64,000 nt of DNA from PALSA-612 sp963711315 (GTDB lineage: Bacteria > Actinomycetota > Thermoleophilia > Gaiellales > Gaiellaceae), in contig CAVQDQ010000001.1 of assembly GCA_963711315.1 (NCBI GenBank), positions 248,001 through 312,000 on the forward strand. Reading direction: 5' to 3'. A model generated the notes under the pieces. That model worked only from the letters and a program-made list of their open reading frames with translations, was not told the DNA's origin and searched no databases. A program made the position numbers and the translations under genes. Shown here one piece after another: positions 7,519 to 15,962 of the stretch. Every line of letters starts with the position of its first letter. Positions within the stretch are counted from its first letter, which is position 1.

Positions 7519-7899
7519 TCACTCGTCGTCGGCGAAGAGCGGGCGAATGAACTCGTCGAACGTTGCCTTGTCGCAACTTGCCACAACGGCCGGCGTCATT
7601 GCCCTGACCGATGCAGTGCGCGGCACGCCCATTGCCAGCGACACCTCTCCGAAGTACGCGCCGGGGTGGAGGACGCCCGCTGCACCTCGCCCTCCGAACT
7701 TGCTCGCCGCCAGCACTCCCGAGAGGACGACGTAGAAGCGGTCGCCCTCCTCTCCCTCGACGACAGGAGCGGCGCCGGCCGGCAGCTCCTCGCGCACCAT
7801 GCGCTTCGCGAGCTCGTTCAGCCGATCGCCCGGCAGCTCGGCGAGCAGCTCGCACCGCAGTAGCTCGGTTACCGTGGCGGGGACGTGGCGGGGGCTCAT
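7519..7899 (-). CDS. Single-domain cyclic-nucleotide-binding protein (Crp-like effector domain)
   Basis: The product has 126 residues from ATG 7899 (MSPRHVPATVTELL). It consists almost entirely of a cNMP-binding domain: LPAGAAPVVEGEEGDRFYVV, the phosphate-binding-cassette-like GAYFGEVSLAMGVPRTASVRA, and ATFDEFIRPLF. The Glu in FGE and the Arg in PRTASV match residues that contact cAMP in Crp-type domains. There is no DNA-binding helix-turn-helix, so it may act as a partner or sensor. A class III cyclase is encoded at 43.3-45.3 kb. Confidence 0.85.
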   Translation of the reverse strand: MSPRHVPATVTELLRCELLAELPGDRLNELAKRMVREELPAGAAPVVEGEEGDRFYVVLSGVLAASKFGGRGAAGVLHPGAYFGEVSLAMGVPRTASVRAMTPAVVASCDKATFDEFIRPLFADDE

Positions 7900-7918
7900 A
7901 GCCGTATTGTTGCGTCGC

Positions 7919-8419
7919 GTGATGCGTCTCGTCGGCTGGAAGCACTGCCCGCGCTGCGCCGCGGCCCTCGAGAACGACAATCAGACCGCCACGTGCGGCG
8001 CGTGCGGCTTCGCTGCGTACGCCGGTCCCGAGGCAACCGTGAGCGCTCTCTTGACCGACGACGGCCGGATCTTGCTCGCAAGGCGCAAGTTCGAGCCCGA
8101 AGCGGAGAAGTGGGATCTTCCCGGCGGCTTCCTCGATGAGGGGGAAGAGCCTCTCGACGGGCTACGCCGCGAGCTGCGTGAGGAGGCGGGCGTCGAGATC
8201 GAGCCACTTGACTTCGCCGGCGTGTGGGCCGACAGGTACGGCGGCGCCGAGGACGCGGTGACCACACTCAATCTCTACTGGCGGGCGCGCATCGTCTCCG
8301 GCGAGCCGACCCCCGCGGACGACGTCGCGGAGCTCCGCTGGTTCCCCCTCGACGATCTCCCACCCGACGGGGAAATTGCTTTCAGGAACGTCGTGAAGGC
8401 GATACGCTCGTTGCGATGA
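7919..8419 (+). CDS. NUDIX hydrolase with N-terminal zinc ribbon
   Basis: The start is GTG 7919 or the adjacent ATG 7922, with a TATTGT box about 10 nt upstream, so it is probably leaderless. The protein has about 165 residues. A zinc ribbon (HCPRC at the N-terminus and CGACG about 17 residues later) precedes a NUDIX domain. Its NUDIX box is intact: G-FLDEG-E-EPLDGLR-RELREEAGV. This order is the NudC-like or zinc-ribbon NUDIX architecture; the substrate (NAD(H), nucleotide sugar or other) cannot be predicted. Its stop overlaps the start of the GH26-like gene (ATGA). Confidence 0.88.
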   Translation: MMRLVGWKHCPRCAAALENDNQTATCGACGFAAYAGPEATVSALLTDDGRILLARRKFEPEAEKWDLPGGFLDEGEEPLDGLRRELREEAGVEIEPLDFAGVWADRYGGAEDAVTTLNLYWRARIVSGEPTPADDVAELRWFPLDDLPPDGEIAFRNVVKAIRSLR

Positions 8420-9366
8420 AGCGACTCCTGGCCGTCGCGGTCGTGCTGCTGGCGCTGGCGCCCGGCGCCGGCGCTCGCCCCGAGGTCGCGAAGGTCCTGC
8501 TCGGGATCACCGGCGACCCGGCGCGCTTCCAGGCCCAGACGGGACAGAAGTCGGCGATCAAGCACGTCTTCCTTGGCTGGCAGCAGGGCATGTCATGGGG
8601 AACCAGGCTCGACCGGTTCCTCCCCCAGCTGACGCCGATTCCCATGATTCACCTCGGCATCGGCGGACCGGGAGCCACGCGGCGGGCGAGAATCAGCATG
8701 CAGCAGATCGCAAACGGCCAGGGCGACGCCTACCTGGTCTTCCTCAACAAGGCGATCAACGGCTTCGGCAGCCTCGTCTACGTGCGGCCAATGGCAGAGA
8801 TGAACAACCCGAATGCCCTATACCACCCCTCGAAAGGGGCGGGCATGTCGACTGAGGCATACCGGAAGGCCTTCGCCCGCATCTTCCTGATCCTCCACGG
8901 CGGCCCGCGGGTGAAGATCGATGTCGCCCTTCAGCGACTCGGGCTCCCGTACCTGACTGTGCACGAGGATCTTCCGGCCAACCCTAAGGGCGGCAAGCTC
9001 GCGGTGATCTGGAACCCGCTGGCCGGCGTGGGCGGGTGGATGCCTTTCTACCCGGGGGACAAGTACGTCGACCTCGTGGGCAACGACATGTACGGAGAGG
9101 GAGTCGACTTCTCGCGCGCGGAGAACGAACAGCTCTATGCGTTCGCGCGCGCGCACAAGAAGCGCTACTCCTTCCCCGAGTGGGGCGTGTCAGTCGACCA
9201 GGCCGAGTTCGTGAAGTACATCTGCGACTTCATAAAGGCGAAGCCGGCGATCGTGCTCGCCGCCTACTTCAACAGCCTCGGCGGGTCCAAGTGGGACCTT
9301 GCGCCGAAGCCAAACAGCAAGAAGACGTACCGCTCCTGCCTTACGCCTCTCGAGTTGACGCCGTAA
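8416..9366 (+). CDS. Secreted glycoside hydrolase, GH26-like
   Basis: The product has 316 residues with a signal peptide (MKRLLAVAVVLLALAPGAGA). Features of a (beta/alpha)8 mannanase-type barrel are present: YVRPMAEMNNPN, with a Glu in the acid/base position, and RYSFPEWGVS, with the nucleophile-like Glu near the C-terminus. VDLVGNDMYGEG is also typical. It would cleave a beta-mannan or related polysaccharide outside the cell; the substrate is inferred only. The ATG overlaps the NUDIX stop by 4 nt. The 3' end overlaps the convergent trxA by 26 nt. Confidence 0.75.
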   Translation: MKRLLAVAVVLLALAPGAGARPEVAKVLLGITGDPARFQAQTGQKSAIKHVFLGWQQGMSWGTRLDRFLPQLTPIPMIHLGIGGPGATRRARISMQQIANGQGDAYLVFLNKAINGFGSLVYVRPMAEMNNPNALYHPSKGAGMSTEAYRKAFARIFLILHGGPRVKIDVALQRLGLPYLTVHEDLPANPKGGKLAVIWNPLAGVGGWMPFYPGDKYVDLVGNDMYGEGVDFSRAENEQLYAFARAHKKRYSFPEWGVSVDQAEFVKYICDFIKAKPAIVLAAYFNSLGGSKWDLAPKPNSKKTYRSCLTPLELTP

Positions 9367-9682
9367 CCACCGGCGCGAGGCCGAGCGCGCGCTCGATCGC
9401 GCCCTTCGGCTGTGCGCCGGTGACTGCCGCTGCCGGCTCGCCGTCGCGGAAGAGGATCATCGTCGGTATGGACATCACGCCGAACTGCATCGCGAGCTCC
9501 TGCTCCTCGTCGATGTTCAGCTTCACGACCTTGAGCTCGCCCTCGCGCTCCTCGGCCAACTGCTCCAGCACGGGTGCGACCGCGTGGCACGGGCCACACC
9601 ACTCGGCCCAGAAGTCGACGAGGACGGGCGTTTCGCTCTGCAGGACCTCTGTCTCGAAGGTCTCGTTCGTCACGGGTTTCAT
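9341..9682 (-). CDS. trxA: Thioredoxin
   Basis: The product has 113 residues from ATG 9682. It has the classic fold with VDFWAEWCGPCHAVAPVL (C29 and C32 of the WCGPC site), the cis-Pro loop SIPTMILFRDGE, and KLNIDEEQELAMQFGV. It reduces disulfides in the cytoplasm and is a likely electron donor for the peroxiredoxins in this window. It is longer than E. coli Trx only by a few C-terminal residues (VVTASTREA), which are encoded in the overlap with the convergent hydrolase gene. Confidence 0.92.
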   Translation of the reverse strand: MKPVTNETFETEVLQSETPVLVDFWAEWCGPCHAVAPVLEQLAEEREGELKVVKLNIDEEQELAMQFGVMSIPTMILFRDGEPAAAVTGAQPKGAIERALGLAPVVTASTREA

Positions 9683-9728
9683 GATGCTCGCTTTCTCGTA
9701 GTCGTTGGCGAAGGCTTCCAAGAGCCTA

Positions 9729-9746
9729 AACGGCCGCGCGGCCGTT
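9729..9746. promoter_or_regulatory. 18-bp perfect palindrome between trxA and ileS
   Basis: AACGGCCGCGCGGCCGTT is fully self-complementary. It lies between the divergent trxA (start 9682) and ileS (start 9772), upstream of the ileS TAGACT box. It could be an operator or a cruciform site. No regulator is obvious. Confidence 0.4.
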
Positions 9747-9771
9747 CTGCTTCCCGCCGTAGACTTTGCTT

Positions 9772-12700
9772 ATGCCAGGCGTGTTCACGCCGCTTCCGCG
9801 TGTCCCCGATCATCCCGAGCTGGAGAGGGAGGTTCTCGCGCGCTGGGAGGCCGAGCGGACGTTCGACAGGCTGCGAGAGCAGAACCATGGTGGTGAGCGC
9901 TTCAGTTTCATTGACGGCCCCATCACCGCGAACAACCCGATGGGCGCCCACCACGCATGGGGTCGCACGCTGAAGGACGTCTTCCAGCGGTACAAGGCGT
10001 TGCACGGTTTCGACCAGCGCTATCAGAACGGCTTCGACTGCCAGGGGCTCTGGGTCGAGGTCGAGGTCGAGAAGGCCCTCGGCCTCAACTCGAAGCGGGA
10101 GATCGAGGAGTACGGCCTTGCGGAATTCGCCGAGCGCTGTCGGGAGCGGGTTGCCCACTACGCGGAGGTGATCATCGAGCAGGATCGCCGACTCGGCCGC
10201 TGGATGGACTGGGGCGCCGACTACTACACGTTCTCGGACACGAACATCGAGTACATCTGGCGCTTTCTCAAGGTCGTCCACGAGCGCGGCTGGCTCTACC
10301 AGGGACACCGGGCGACTCAGTGGTGTCCGCGTTGCGGCACGTCGATCTCCCAGCACGAGGTCTACTCCGGCGAGTACCGCGAGCTCGACCATCCGTCGCT
10401 CTACGTCCGCTTCCCGCTGACCGACCGCGAGGGGGAGTCGCTCGTCGTGTGGACGACCACGCCGTGGACGCTCCCGGCCAACGTCGCGGCGGCCGTGCGG
10501 CCCGACGCGGAGTACGGGCGCACCGCGGAGGGCGACTGGTGGGCGGTGGAGCGGCTATCGGACGCAGAGTTCGTCGAGCGCGCGCGTGGGGAGGAGCTCG
10601 TCGGTTGGCCGTACCGCGGCCCGTTCGACAACCTGCCGGCAGCGGCCGAAGTCGAGCACCGCGTCGTTCCGTGGGACGAGGTCTCGCTCGACGAAGGCAC
10701 GGGCATTGTCCATATCGCGCCCGGGGCGGGCTCCGAGGACTTCGAGCTGGGCCGGGCCCACAGGCTGCCCGTCCTCGTGCCCATCGACGAGTCTGGGGTC
10801 TTCTACGACACGTATGGGCCTCTGGCAGGCATTACCTCCGACGCCGCCGAGGAGCCGATCGTCATGAGCCTTCGCGAGCAGGGCCTGCTCGTGGAGGCGG
10901 GAAGGATCGTCCACCGCTATCCGACGTGCTGGCGCTGCAAGACGCCGCTGCTCTTCCGCGTCGTGGACGACTGGTTCATCTCCGCCGAGGAGATACGACA
11001 GCCGATGCTGAACGCGAACGCGACCGTCGAGTGGACGCCGGCCTTCTACCAGAAGCGCATGGACGACTGGCTGCGCAACATGGGCGACTGGAACATCTCG
11101 CGCAAGCGCTACTTTGGCCTCCCGTTGCCCTTCTACCCGTGTGCCTGCGGCCACCTGACGGTGATCGGCTCGCGGGACGAGCTGCATCGGCGGGCGCTCC
11201 GCGGCTTCGACGGGTTGCGCGAGTTGCACCGTCCGTGGATCGACGATGTGATCATCGCCTGCGAGGTCTGCGGCGAGGAGGTCAGGCGCGTGCCCGAGGT
11301 GGGGGACGCGTGGCTGGACGCCGGCATCGTCCCGCTGGCGACACTCGGCTGGGACAACGAGGCGGGCTACATCCCGGGCGGGTACGCGACCGGCGCCGCG
11401 GAAGGTCTGACGACGGCCGACCTCCCCGACCATGGCTACTGGGAGAAGTGGTTCCCGGCCGACCTGGTGTCGGAGATGCGCGAGCAGATCCGGCTCTGGT
11501 TCTACTCGCAGAGCTTCATGGCGGTGACGCTCGTCGGGCGCTCGCCGTATCGCCGGGTGCTCACGTACGAGAAGCTCCTCGACGAGACGGGGCGCGAGAT
11601 GCACCGCTCCTGGGGCAACGCCATCGCAGCTGACGAGGCGCTCGATCGCATCGGCGCGGACGTCATGCGCTGGCTCTACTGCGAGCAGGTGCCGAGCCAG
11701 AACATGCGCTTCGGCTACAGCCCGGCACACGAGGCGAAGCGCCGCTTGCTGACGCTGTGGAACTCCGCTTCGTTCTTCGTCACCTACGCGAACATCGACG
11801 AATGGCGACCGGAGTGGGGGAAGACGCCTGAGGCTGAGCACCCGCTCGACCGCTGGCTCGTGTCGCGCACGAACCGTCTGCTCGCCGACATGGAGGACGC
11901 GTACGAGCGCTACTGGACGCCGGACGTGACGCGGGCGTTCGAGGCCTTCGTCGACGACCTCTCCAACTGGTACATCCGCCGCTCCCGGCGCCGTTTCTGG
12001 TCGAGCGACCAGGCGGCGCTGGAGACGCTCTGGTGGGCGCTCGTCCAGGCAGTCCGCGTCGTTGCTCCGGTGATGCCGTTCCTCGCCGACCATCTCTGGC
12101 GGAATCTCGTCGGCGACGCCTGCGATGGTGCACCCGACTCGGTCTTTCTCGCCGGCTGGCCGGAGGAGCATGACGTCGACGCAGAGCTGCTGGCCGAGAT
12201 TGCGGACGTGCGGCGGGTGGTCGAGCTCGGGCATCAGGCCCGCGGTGACGCGGGCATCAAGCTGCGGCAGCCGCTGCGCCGTGCGTACGTCCGCGGCGCG
12301 AACGGCGCCGTCGGGCATGCCGGCGAGATCGGCGAAGAGCTCAACGTGAAGGAGGTCGTGTTCGACGAAGGGCCTGTCGTCCGCTCACAGCTCAAGCCCA
12401 ACCTGCCGCTGCTTGGCCCGCGGCTCGGTGCACGGCTCCGTGACGTGAAGGCTGCGCTCGACGCCGGCGACTACGAGGAGCTGCCTGGAGGCGCCGTGCG
12501 TGTCGCCGGCGAGGAGCTCGGCCCGGACGAGGTCCTGCGCGGCGAAGCCTCCGCCGGCGACGGGTTTGCCCTCGCGCAGGACGGAGAGCTCTCCGTCGCC
12601 CTCGACACCGCGCTCGACGAGGATCTCCGACGGGAGGGTCGTGCGCGGGAGCTGATCCACCTGCTCAACGCGATGCGACGCGACACGGGCCTCGAGCTGA

Positions 12701-12828
12701 CCGACCGGATCGTCGTCACGCTTGGCCCCGAGGAGGCGGATCTCCTCGGGTACGGGGACTGGATCAAGGAGGAGACGCTCGCGGTCGAGGTACGTGCCGG
12801 CGACGCGCTCGCAGTCGAGAAAGCCTGA
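9772..12828 (+). CDS. ileS: Isoleucine--tRNA ligase
   Basis: A class I synthetase of 1018 residues that charges tRNA-Ile. The HIGH-type site reads MGAHHAWGRT at about residues 57-66, and the KMSKS-type site reads EMHRSWGN near residue 610, both variants of the usual signatures. Other landmarks are VVWTTTPWTLPANVA (editing domain), YPTCWRCKTPLLFR, DWNISRKRYFGLPLP, and a C-terminal domain with anticodon-binding helices. I chose ATG 9772 because TAGACT (9760-9765) ends 6 nt before it, giving a leaderless mRNA; an upstream in-frame TTG at 9766 is unlikely. No T-box leader fits in the 89 bp from trxA. Confidence 0.95.
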   Translation: MPGVFTPLPRVPDHPELEREVLARWEAERTFDRLREQNHGGERFSFIDGPITANNPMGAHHAWGRTLKDVFQRYKALHGFDQRYQNGFDCQGLWVEVEVEKALGLNSKREIEEYGLAEFAERCRERVAHYAEVIIEQDRRLGRWMDWGADYYTFSDTNIEYIWRFLKVVHERGWLYQGHRATQWCPRCGTSISQHEVYSGEYRELDHPSLYVRFPLTDREGESLVVWTTTPWTLPANVAAAVRPDAEYGRTAEGDWWAVERLSDAEFVERARGEELVGWPYRGPFDNLPAAAEVEHRVVPWDEVSLDEGTGIVHIAPGAGSEDFELGRAHRLPVLVPIDESGVFYDTYGPLAGITSDAAEEPIVMSLREQGLLVEAGRIVHRYPTCWRCKTPLLFRVVDDWFISAEEIRQPMLNANATVEWTPAFYQKRMDDWLRNMGDWNISRKRYFGLPLPFYPCACGHLTVIGSRDELHRRALRGFDGLRELHRPWIDDVIIACEVCGEEVRRVPEVGDAWLDAGIVPLATLGWDNEAGYIPGGYATGAAEGLTTADLPDHGYWEKWFPADLVSEMREQIRLWFYSQSFMAVTLVGRSPYRRVLTYEKLLDETGREMHRSWGNAIAADEALDRIGADVMRWLYCEQVPSQNMRFGYSPAHEAKRRLLTLWNSASFFVTYANIDEWRPEWGKTPEAEHPLDRWLVSRTNRLLADMEDAYERYWTPDVTRAFEAFVDDLSNWYIRRSRRRFWSSDQAALETLWWALVQAVRVVAPVMPFLADHLWRNLVGDACDGAPDSVFLAGWPEEHDVDAELLAEIADVRRVVELGHQARGDAGIKLRQPLRRAYVRGANGAVGHAGEIGEELNVKEVVFDEGPVVRSQLKPNLPLLGPRLGARLRDVKAALDAGDYEELPGGAVRVAGEELGPDEVLRGEASAGDGFALAQDGELSVALDTALDEDLRREGRARELIHLLNAMRRDTGLELTDRIVVTLGPEEADLLGYGDWIKEETLAVEVRAGDALAVEKA

Positions 12829-12849
12829 GGCCGTCGTAAACAGGATGAA

Positions 12850-12882
12850 GCCCGCCGCTCCGGGGGGTCGCTCGCGGCGGGC
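12850..12882 (+). terminator. Hairpin after ileS
   Basis: A 9-bp perfect stem GCCCGCCGC/GCGGCGGGC (12850-12858 with 12874-12882) lies 22 bp after the ileS stop. It has no T-tract, as is common in GC-rich actinobacteria. The loop contains GGGGGG (CCCCCC on the minus strand). Confidence 0.5.
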
Positions 12883-12897
12883 CTCACCCTGACTGCT

Positions 12898-12966
12898 CAC
12901 CACGCCTGGCTCTCGCCGAGCCGTGGTGTGCATCGCCCAGTGGCGCGACCCTACAACGGTCGCGCC
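12898..12966. other. Two further hairpins between ileS and the EamA gene
   Basis: CACCAC..GGCTC/GAGCC..GTGGTG forms a two-part stem (12898-12928). GGCGCGACC/GGTCGCGCC forms a perfect 9-bp stem with a 7-nt loop (12942-12966). With the hairpin at 12850 they make three consecutive structures in 120 bp between two convergent genes: either bidirectional terminators or a small structured RNA. Confidence 0.4.
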
Positions 12967-12990
12967 GGAATGTAAAGAGCTTGCAAGGAA

Positions 12991-13944
12991 CTAGTCGCGC
13001 GACGTCTGCGCGAGGAAGATCGCAGCGAGCACGATTGCTCCGCCGACGAGCTGCTGAGCCGCGAGCGACTCGTCCAGCCAGAGGTAGGCGACGAGCGCAC
13101 CGAGCACCGGCTCCAGCATCGCCACCATGCCGACGGTGGTCGCGGGCAGGTGCTGGAGCGACCCGACCATGAGCGTGAAGGGGACGATGGTCCCCAAGAC
13201 GACGATCGCGAGCACCAGCACCCAGGCCGGGAGCTCGGTGCCGCTGAGGTTTCCGAGCAGCGAGATCGTCTCGGCGAGCTCGTCTCTCGGAAAGCTCCAC
13301 CAGGGCTGGGCGATGGCCCAGAAGACGCTGGCGAAGAGAAAGCCGTAGACGAGCAACGAGAACGGGTCGCGCCGCCCGACCGCGTGCTCCGCGAGCAAGA
13401 GGTACGCGGCGAAGGTCGCCGCGGAGATGAACGAGAGCACGACGCCGGCGGTGTTCAGCGGCACGCCGCCCCAGACGTCCACCATCACCGACAGGCCGAC
13501 GAGCGCCAGCGCGAGCGCCGCCCAGACGCGCCTGCGCACTCGCTCCTTGAAGACGAATCGCGCCCAGAGGGCGACCAGCAACGGGGCCGTGTACTGGATG
13601 AGCAGCGACACGCCGATCTCGAGCCTGGCGATGGCAGCGAAGTAGAAGAGCTGGACGAGAGCCACGCCGCAGACGCCGAACACGACCAGGAACGCGAGCT
13701 CGCGGCGCGTCGTGCGCAGGCTTTGCGGGCGCGCGATGAGAACGATCAGCCCGAGTCCGACGAGCGCCCCTGCACATCGGATCTGTGTGAGACGCAGCGA
13801 CGTGACGCCCGACTCGAGCACGACCTTCGAGACGGTCCCGTTGACCGCGAACAGCACCGCGGCGCCCATCACCATCAGGTAGCCGACTCCCGGCCCGCGG
13901 GCGGTGCGCACGCCCTCGGCCGGGAGGTACGGCGAGTCGACCAT
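12991..13944 (-). CDS. EamA/DMT-superfamily transporter
   Basis: The product has 317 residues from ATG 13944, with ten predicted membrane segments arranged as two EamA repeats (AAVLFAVNGTVSKVVLESG early; LGTIVPFTLMVGSLQHLPATTVGMVAMLEPVLGAL split across the second repeat). The 'LEPV..AL..YLWLDE' element at the C-terminus is characteristic of drug/metabolite exporters. The substrate is unknown. It converges with ileS across a hairpin-rich spacer and diverges from tRNA-Pro. Confidence 0.85.
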   Translation of the reverse strand: MVDSPYLPAEGVRTARGPGVGYLMVMGAAVLFAVNGTVSKVVLESGVTSLRLTQIRCAGALVGLGLIVLIARPQSLRTTRRELAFLVVFGVCGVALVQLFYFAAIARLEIGVSLLIQYTAPLLVALWARFVFKERVRRRVWAALALALVGLSVMVDVWGGVPLNTAGVVLSFISAATFAAYLLLAEHAVGRRDPFSLLVYGFLFASVFWAIAQPWWSFPRDELAETISLLGNLSGTELPAWVLVLAIVVLGTIVPFTLMVGSLQHLPATTVGMVAMLEPVLGALVAYLWLDESLAAQQLVGGAIVLAAIFLAQTSRD

Positions 13945-13991
13945 GGCGGCGACCCTAGCTTCCTCCGCGTCCGCTCGTACACTGATGGTCT

Positions 13992-14065
13992 CGGGACGTA
14001 GCTCAGCCTGGTTAGCGCGCTGCTTTGGGAGCAGGAGGCCGGGAGTTCGAATCTCGCCGTCCCGA
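13992..14065 (+). tRNA. tRNA-Pro (TGG)
   Basis: The acceptor arms CGGGACG and CGTCCCG pair. The anticodon loop TTTGGGA gives anticodon TGG. The T-loop is GTTCGAA. CCA is not encoded. Confidence 0.93.
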
Positions 14066-14073
14066 CTCGACCA

Positions 14074-14728
14074 ATGATTCGAAATGCTCTCGCACTTGGA
14101 TTCGCCGTCGCGGTAGCGGCCGCGGCGAGCGGGGCGACGGCGGCCACGCCGCCGTTCGTCGGGAAGATCGCGCCGCTCTCGGCGGCGCAGCGCGAACGGA
14201 TGACGGGAGTCTCCTGGCAACCCGGCTGCCCGGTCCAGCTCGCCGATCTACGGCTGCTCACGGTCAGTCACTGGGGGTTCGACGGCCGGCGCCGTACGGG
14301 CCGGCTGGTCGTGCACGAGACGGCGGCAGGCCCGCTACGCAGCGTGTTCCGCCGCCTGTATGAGGCGCGGTTCCCAGTCCGGAAGCTGGTGCCCATCGAC
14401 GCCTACGGCGGGAGCGACTTCCGCTCGATCGAGGCCGACAACACCGTCGGCGTTCAACTGCCGGCGCGCGACCGGCTCGAGCAGCTGGTCCGAGCACGCG
14501 TACGGCCGCGCCATCGACGTCAACCCGATAGAGAACCCGTACGTCGAGAACGGGCACGTGTACCACGACGCGAGCCGTTCGTACGTCTCCCGGCAGCCTG
14601 TACGCAAGGGCATGGCCGTCGACGGTGGGACGCTCGTGGGTGCGTTCGACGCGATCGGCTGGGGATGGGGCGGACGCTGGTCGGGCTCCGTCAAGGACTA
14701 CCAGCACTTCTCTGCGAGCGGTCGCTAG
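14074..14728 (+). CDS. Secreted D-Ala-D-Ala carboxypeptidase-like peptidase, M15C family (frameshifted)
   Basis: The N-terminal part in one frame has a signal peptide (MIRNALALGFAVAVAAAASG) and runs to IEADNT. The C-terminal part in another frame has NCRRATGSSSWSEHAYGRAI, then DVNPIENPYV and DAIGWGWGG, ending at 14728. The S-E-H-x-Y-G-x-A-I-D motif carries the Zn-binding His and Asp of M15 peptidases. The frame shifts by one base near 14447. Joined, the protein is about 217 residues, normal for M15C enzymes that trim peptidoglycan stem peptides. The break may be an assembly indel. Nothing recognisable lies in the 180-bp spacer that follows, apart from a palindrome GTATTCGAATAC. Confidence 0.7.
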
Positions 14729-14907
14729 TCGCCCCTGGTCGGCGCGGCTTGGGGCGGCGAGCGACCTCCGCCGTGCCTGGCGCCGCGGCGGCAGCCGCCT
14801 GCGCGGGCGACGCTTGGCCGTATTCGAATACTGTCCTGCGCGCCGCCCGCTTGCCGTCTTTGCCAGCGACGCCCCAGAGGCGCTAGCGAGCGCGTTAGGG
14901 TCGTGCC

Positions 14908-15762
14908 GTGATCTCGGGGACACTGGCCGCGGCGGCAACGCCGCTCGGAAACGGTGGTCGAGAGCTCGACGAAGCGGCGTTCGAGCCGCTCGTCGACTTC
15001 CTGGCCGGCGCCGGGCTCGACGGGCTGCTCGCCCTCGGCACCACGGGGGAGGGCATCCTGCTCTCCGTCGCAGAGCGCCGCAGCGTGGCCGAGCTCTTCG
15101 TGAGGGCAGCCGCCCGGCGCTTGCAAGTTGCGGTGCACTGTGGAGCGCAGACGACCGCCGACACGGTGACTCTCGCCGAGCACGCTGCCGGTCTGGGGGT
15201 GGCGGGGATCGCCGTGATCGCTCCGCCGTACTTCAAGCTGGACGACGACGCCCTGCTCGAGCACTTCGCAGCGGCCGCCACCGCCTGCGCGCCCACACCT
15301 TTCTACGTCTACGAGTTCGCGTCGACGAGCGGGTACGCGGTACCTCCCGATGTCGTCTCGGAGCTGCGTGACCGCGCACCGAACCTCGCGGGCCTGAAGG
15401 TGTCGGACACGCCCTGGGAGCGCTTCGAGCCCTATCTGATCGAGGGCCTGGACGTGTTCGTCGGCCCCGAGGCCCTGATCGCGCGGGGCGTCGGCGCAGG
15501 GGCCGTGGGCGCCGTCTCGGCGCTCGCGACGGCATTCCCCGAGCTCGTGGCCGCCTGCGTTCGCGAGCCGTCTGACGAGCGCGCCGCCCGTCTCGCCGAG
15601 CTGCGCGCGGCGATCGAGCGCTTTCCGCGGCATGCGGCGCTCAAGCACGTGCTGGGCCGTCGCGGCGTGCCCATCTCGGAGGACGTCCGCGCGCCGCTGC
15701 GCGGCTTGACGGACGACGAGCGCGACGAGCTCGATCGGTTACTGCCCGGCTGGCTCGACTAA
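14908..15762 (+). CDS. DapA/N-acetylneuraminate lyase-family aldolase
   Basis: The product has 284 residues and a TIM-barrel. GTTGEG (44-49) binds the keto acid carboxylate, Y133/Y135 lie in FYVYEF, and the Schiff-base Lys is K164 in LAGLKVSD. This combination is shared by dihydrodipicolinate synthase and related pyruvate aldolases. The gene stands alone and not in a lysine cluster, so it may be a paralogue acting on another keto acid. GTG start, with TAGGGT (14896-14901) 6 nt upstream, so it is a leaderless mRNA. Confidence 0.85.
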   Translation: MISGTLAAAATPLGNGGRELDEAAFEPLVDFLAGAGLDGLLALGTTGEGILLSVAERRSVAELFVRAAARRLQVAVHCGAQTTADTVTLAEHAAGLGVAGIAVIAPPYFKLDDDALLEHFAAAATACAPTPFYVYEFASTSGYAVPPDVVSELRDRAPNLAGLKVSDTPWERFEPYLIEGLDVFVGPEALIARGVGAGAVGAVSALATAFPELVAACVREPSDERAARLAELRAAIERFPRHAALKHVLGRRGVPISEDVRAPLRGLTDDERDELDRLLPGWLD

Positions 15763-15921
15763 ACGGGACCAAAGTTTCGCCGAGCCGGTTTCGCTTTCGT
15801 CCACCCAACCGACTGACCTTCCGATTGCCCGTACGGCCATCCGGTTGAGCTTCGACCTACTCGCGCTCCGTGCTCGGCGCAATCACGACACTAGGGCTTC
15901 TCGGCGCCCGGCGCAAGACCT

Positions 15922-15962
15922 CTCGAAGAGAAAGTTCACGCAATTTGCGAGGTCTCTTCGAG
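15922..15962 (-). terminator. Long-loop hairpin spanning the ctaG stop codon
   Basis: CTCGAAGAGA (15922-15931) and TCTCTTCGAG (15953-15962) form a perfect 10-bp stem whose loop contains the TGA stop of the minus-strand CtaG gene (15938-15936). The spacer 15763-15921 between the two convergent genes otherwise holds nothing recognisable except scattered 'CCGGTT'-like short repeats. Confidence 0.35.

Noticed and set aside
9683..9771. T-box or other leader before ileS
   Set aside because: Only 89 bp separate trxA and ileS, and the TAGACT box is 6 nt before the ATG, leaving no room for a leader RNA.
12850..12928. 6C-type RNA on the minus strand
   Set aside because: That motif needs two stem-loops with six or more C in each loop; only the first loop has CCCCCC.
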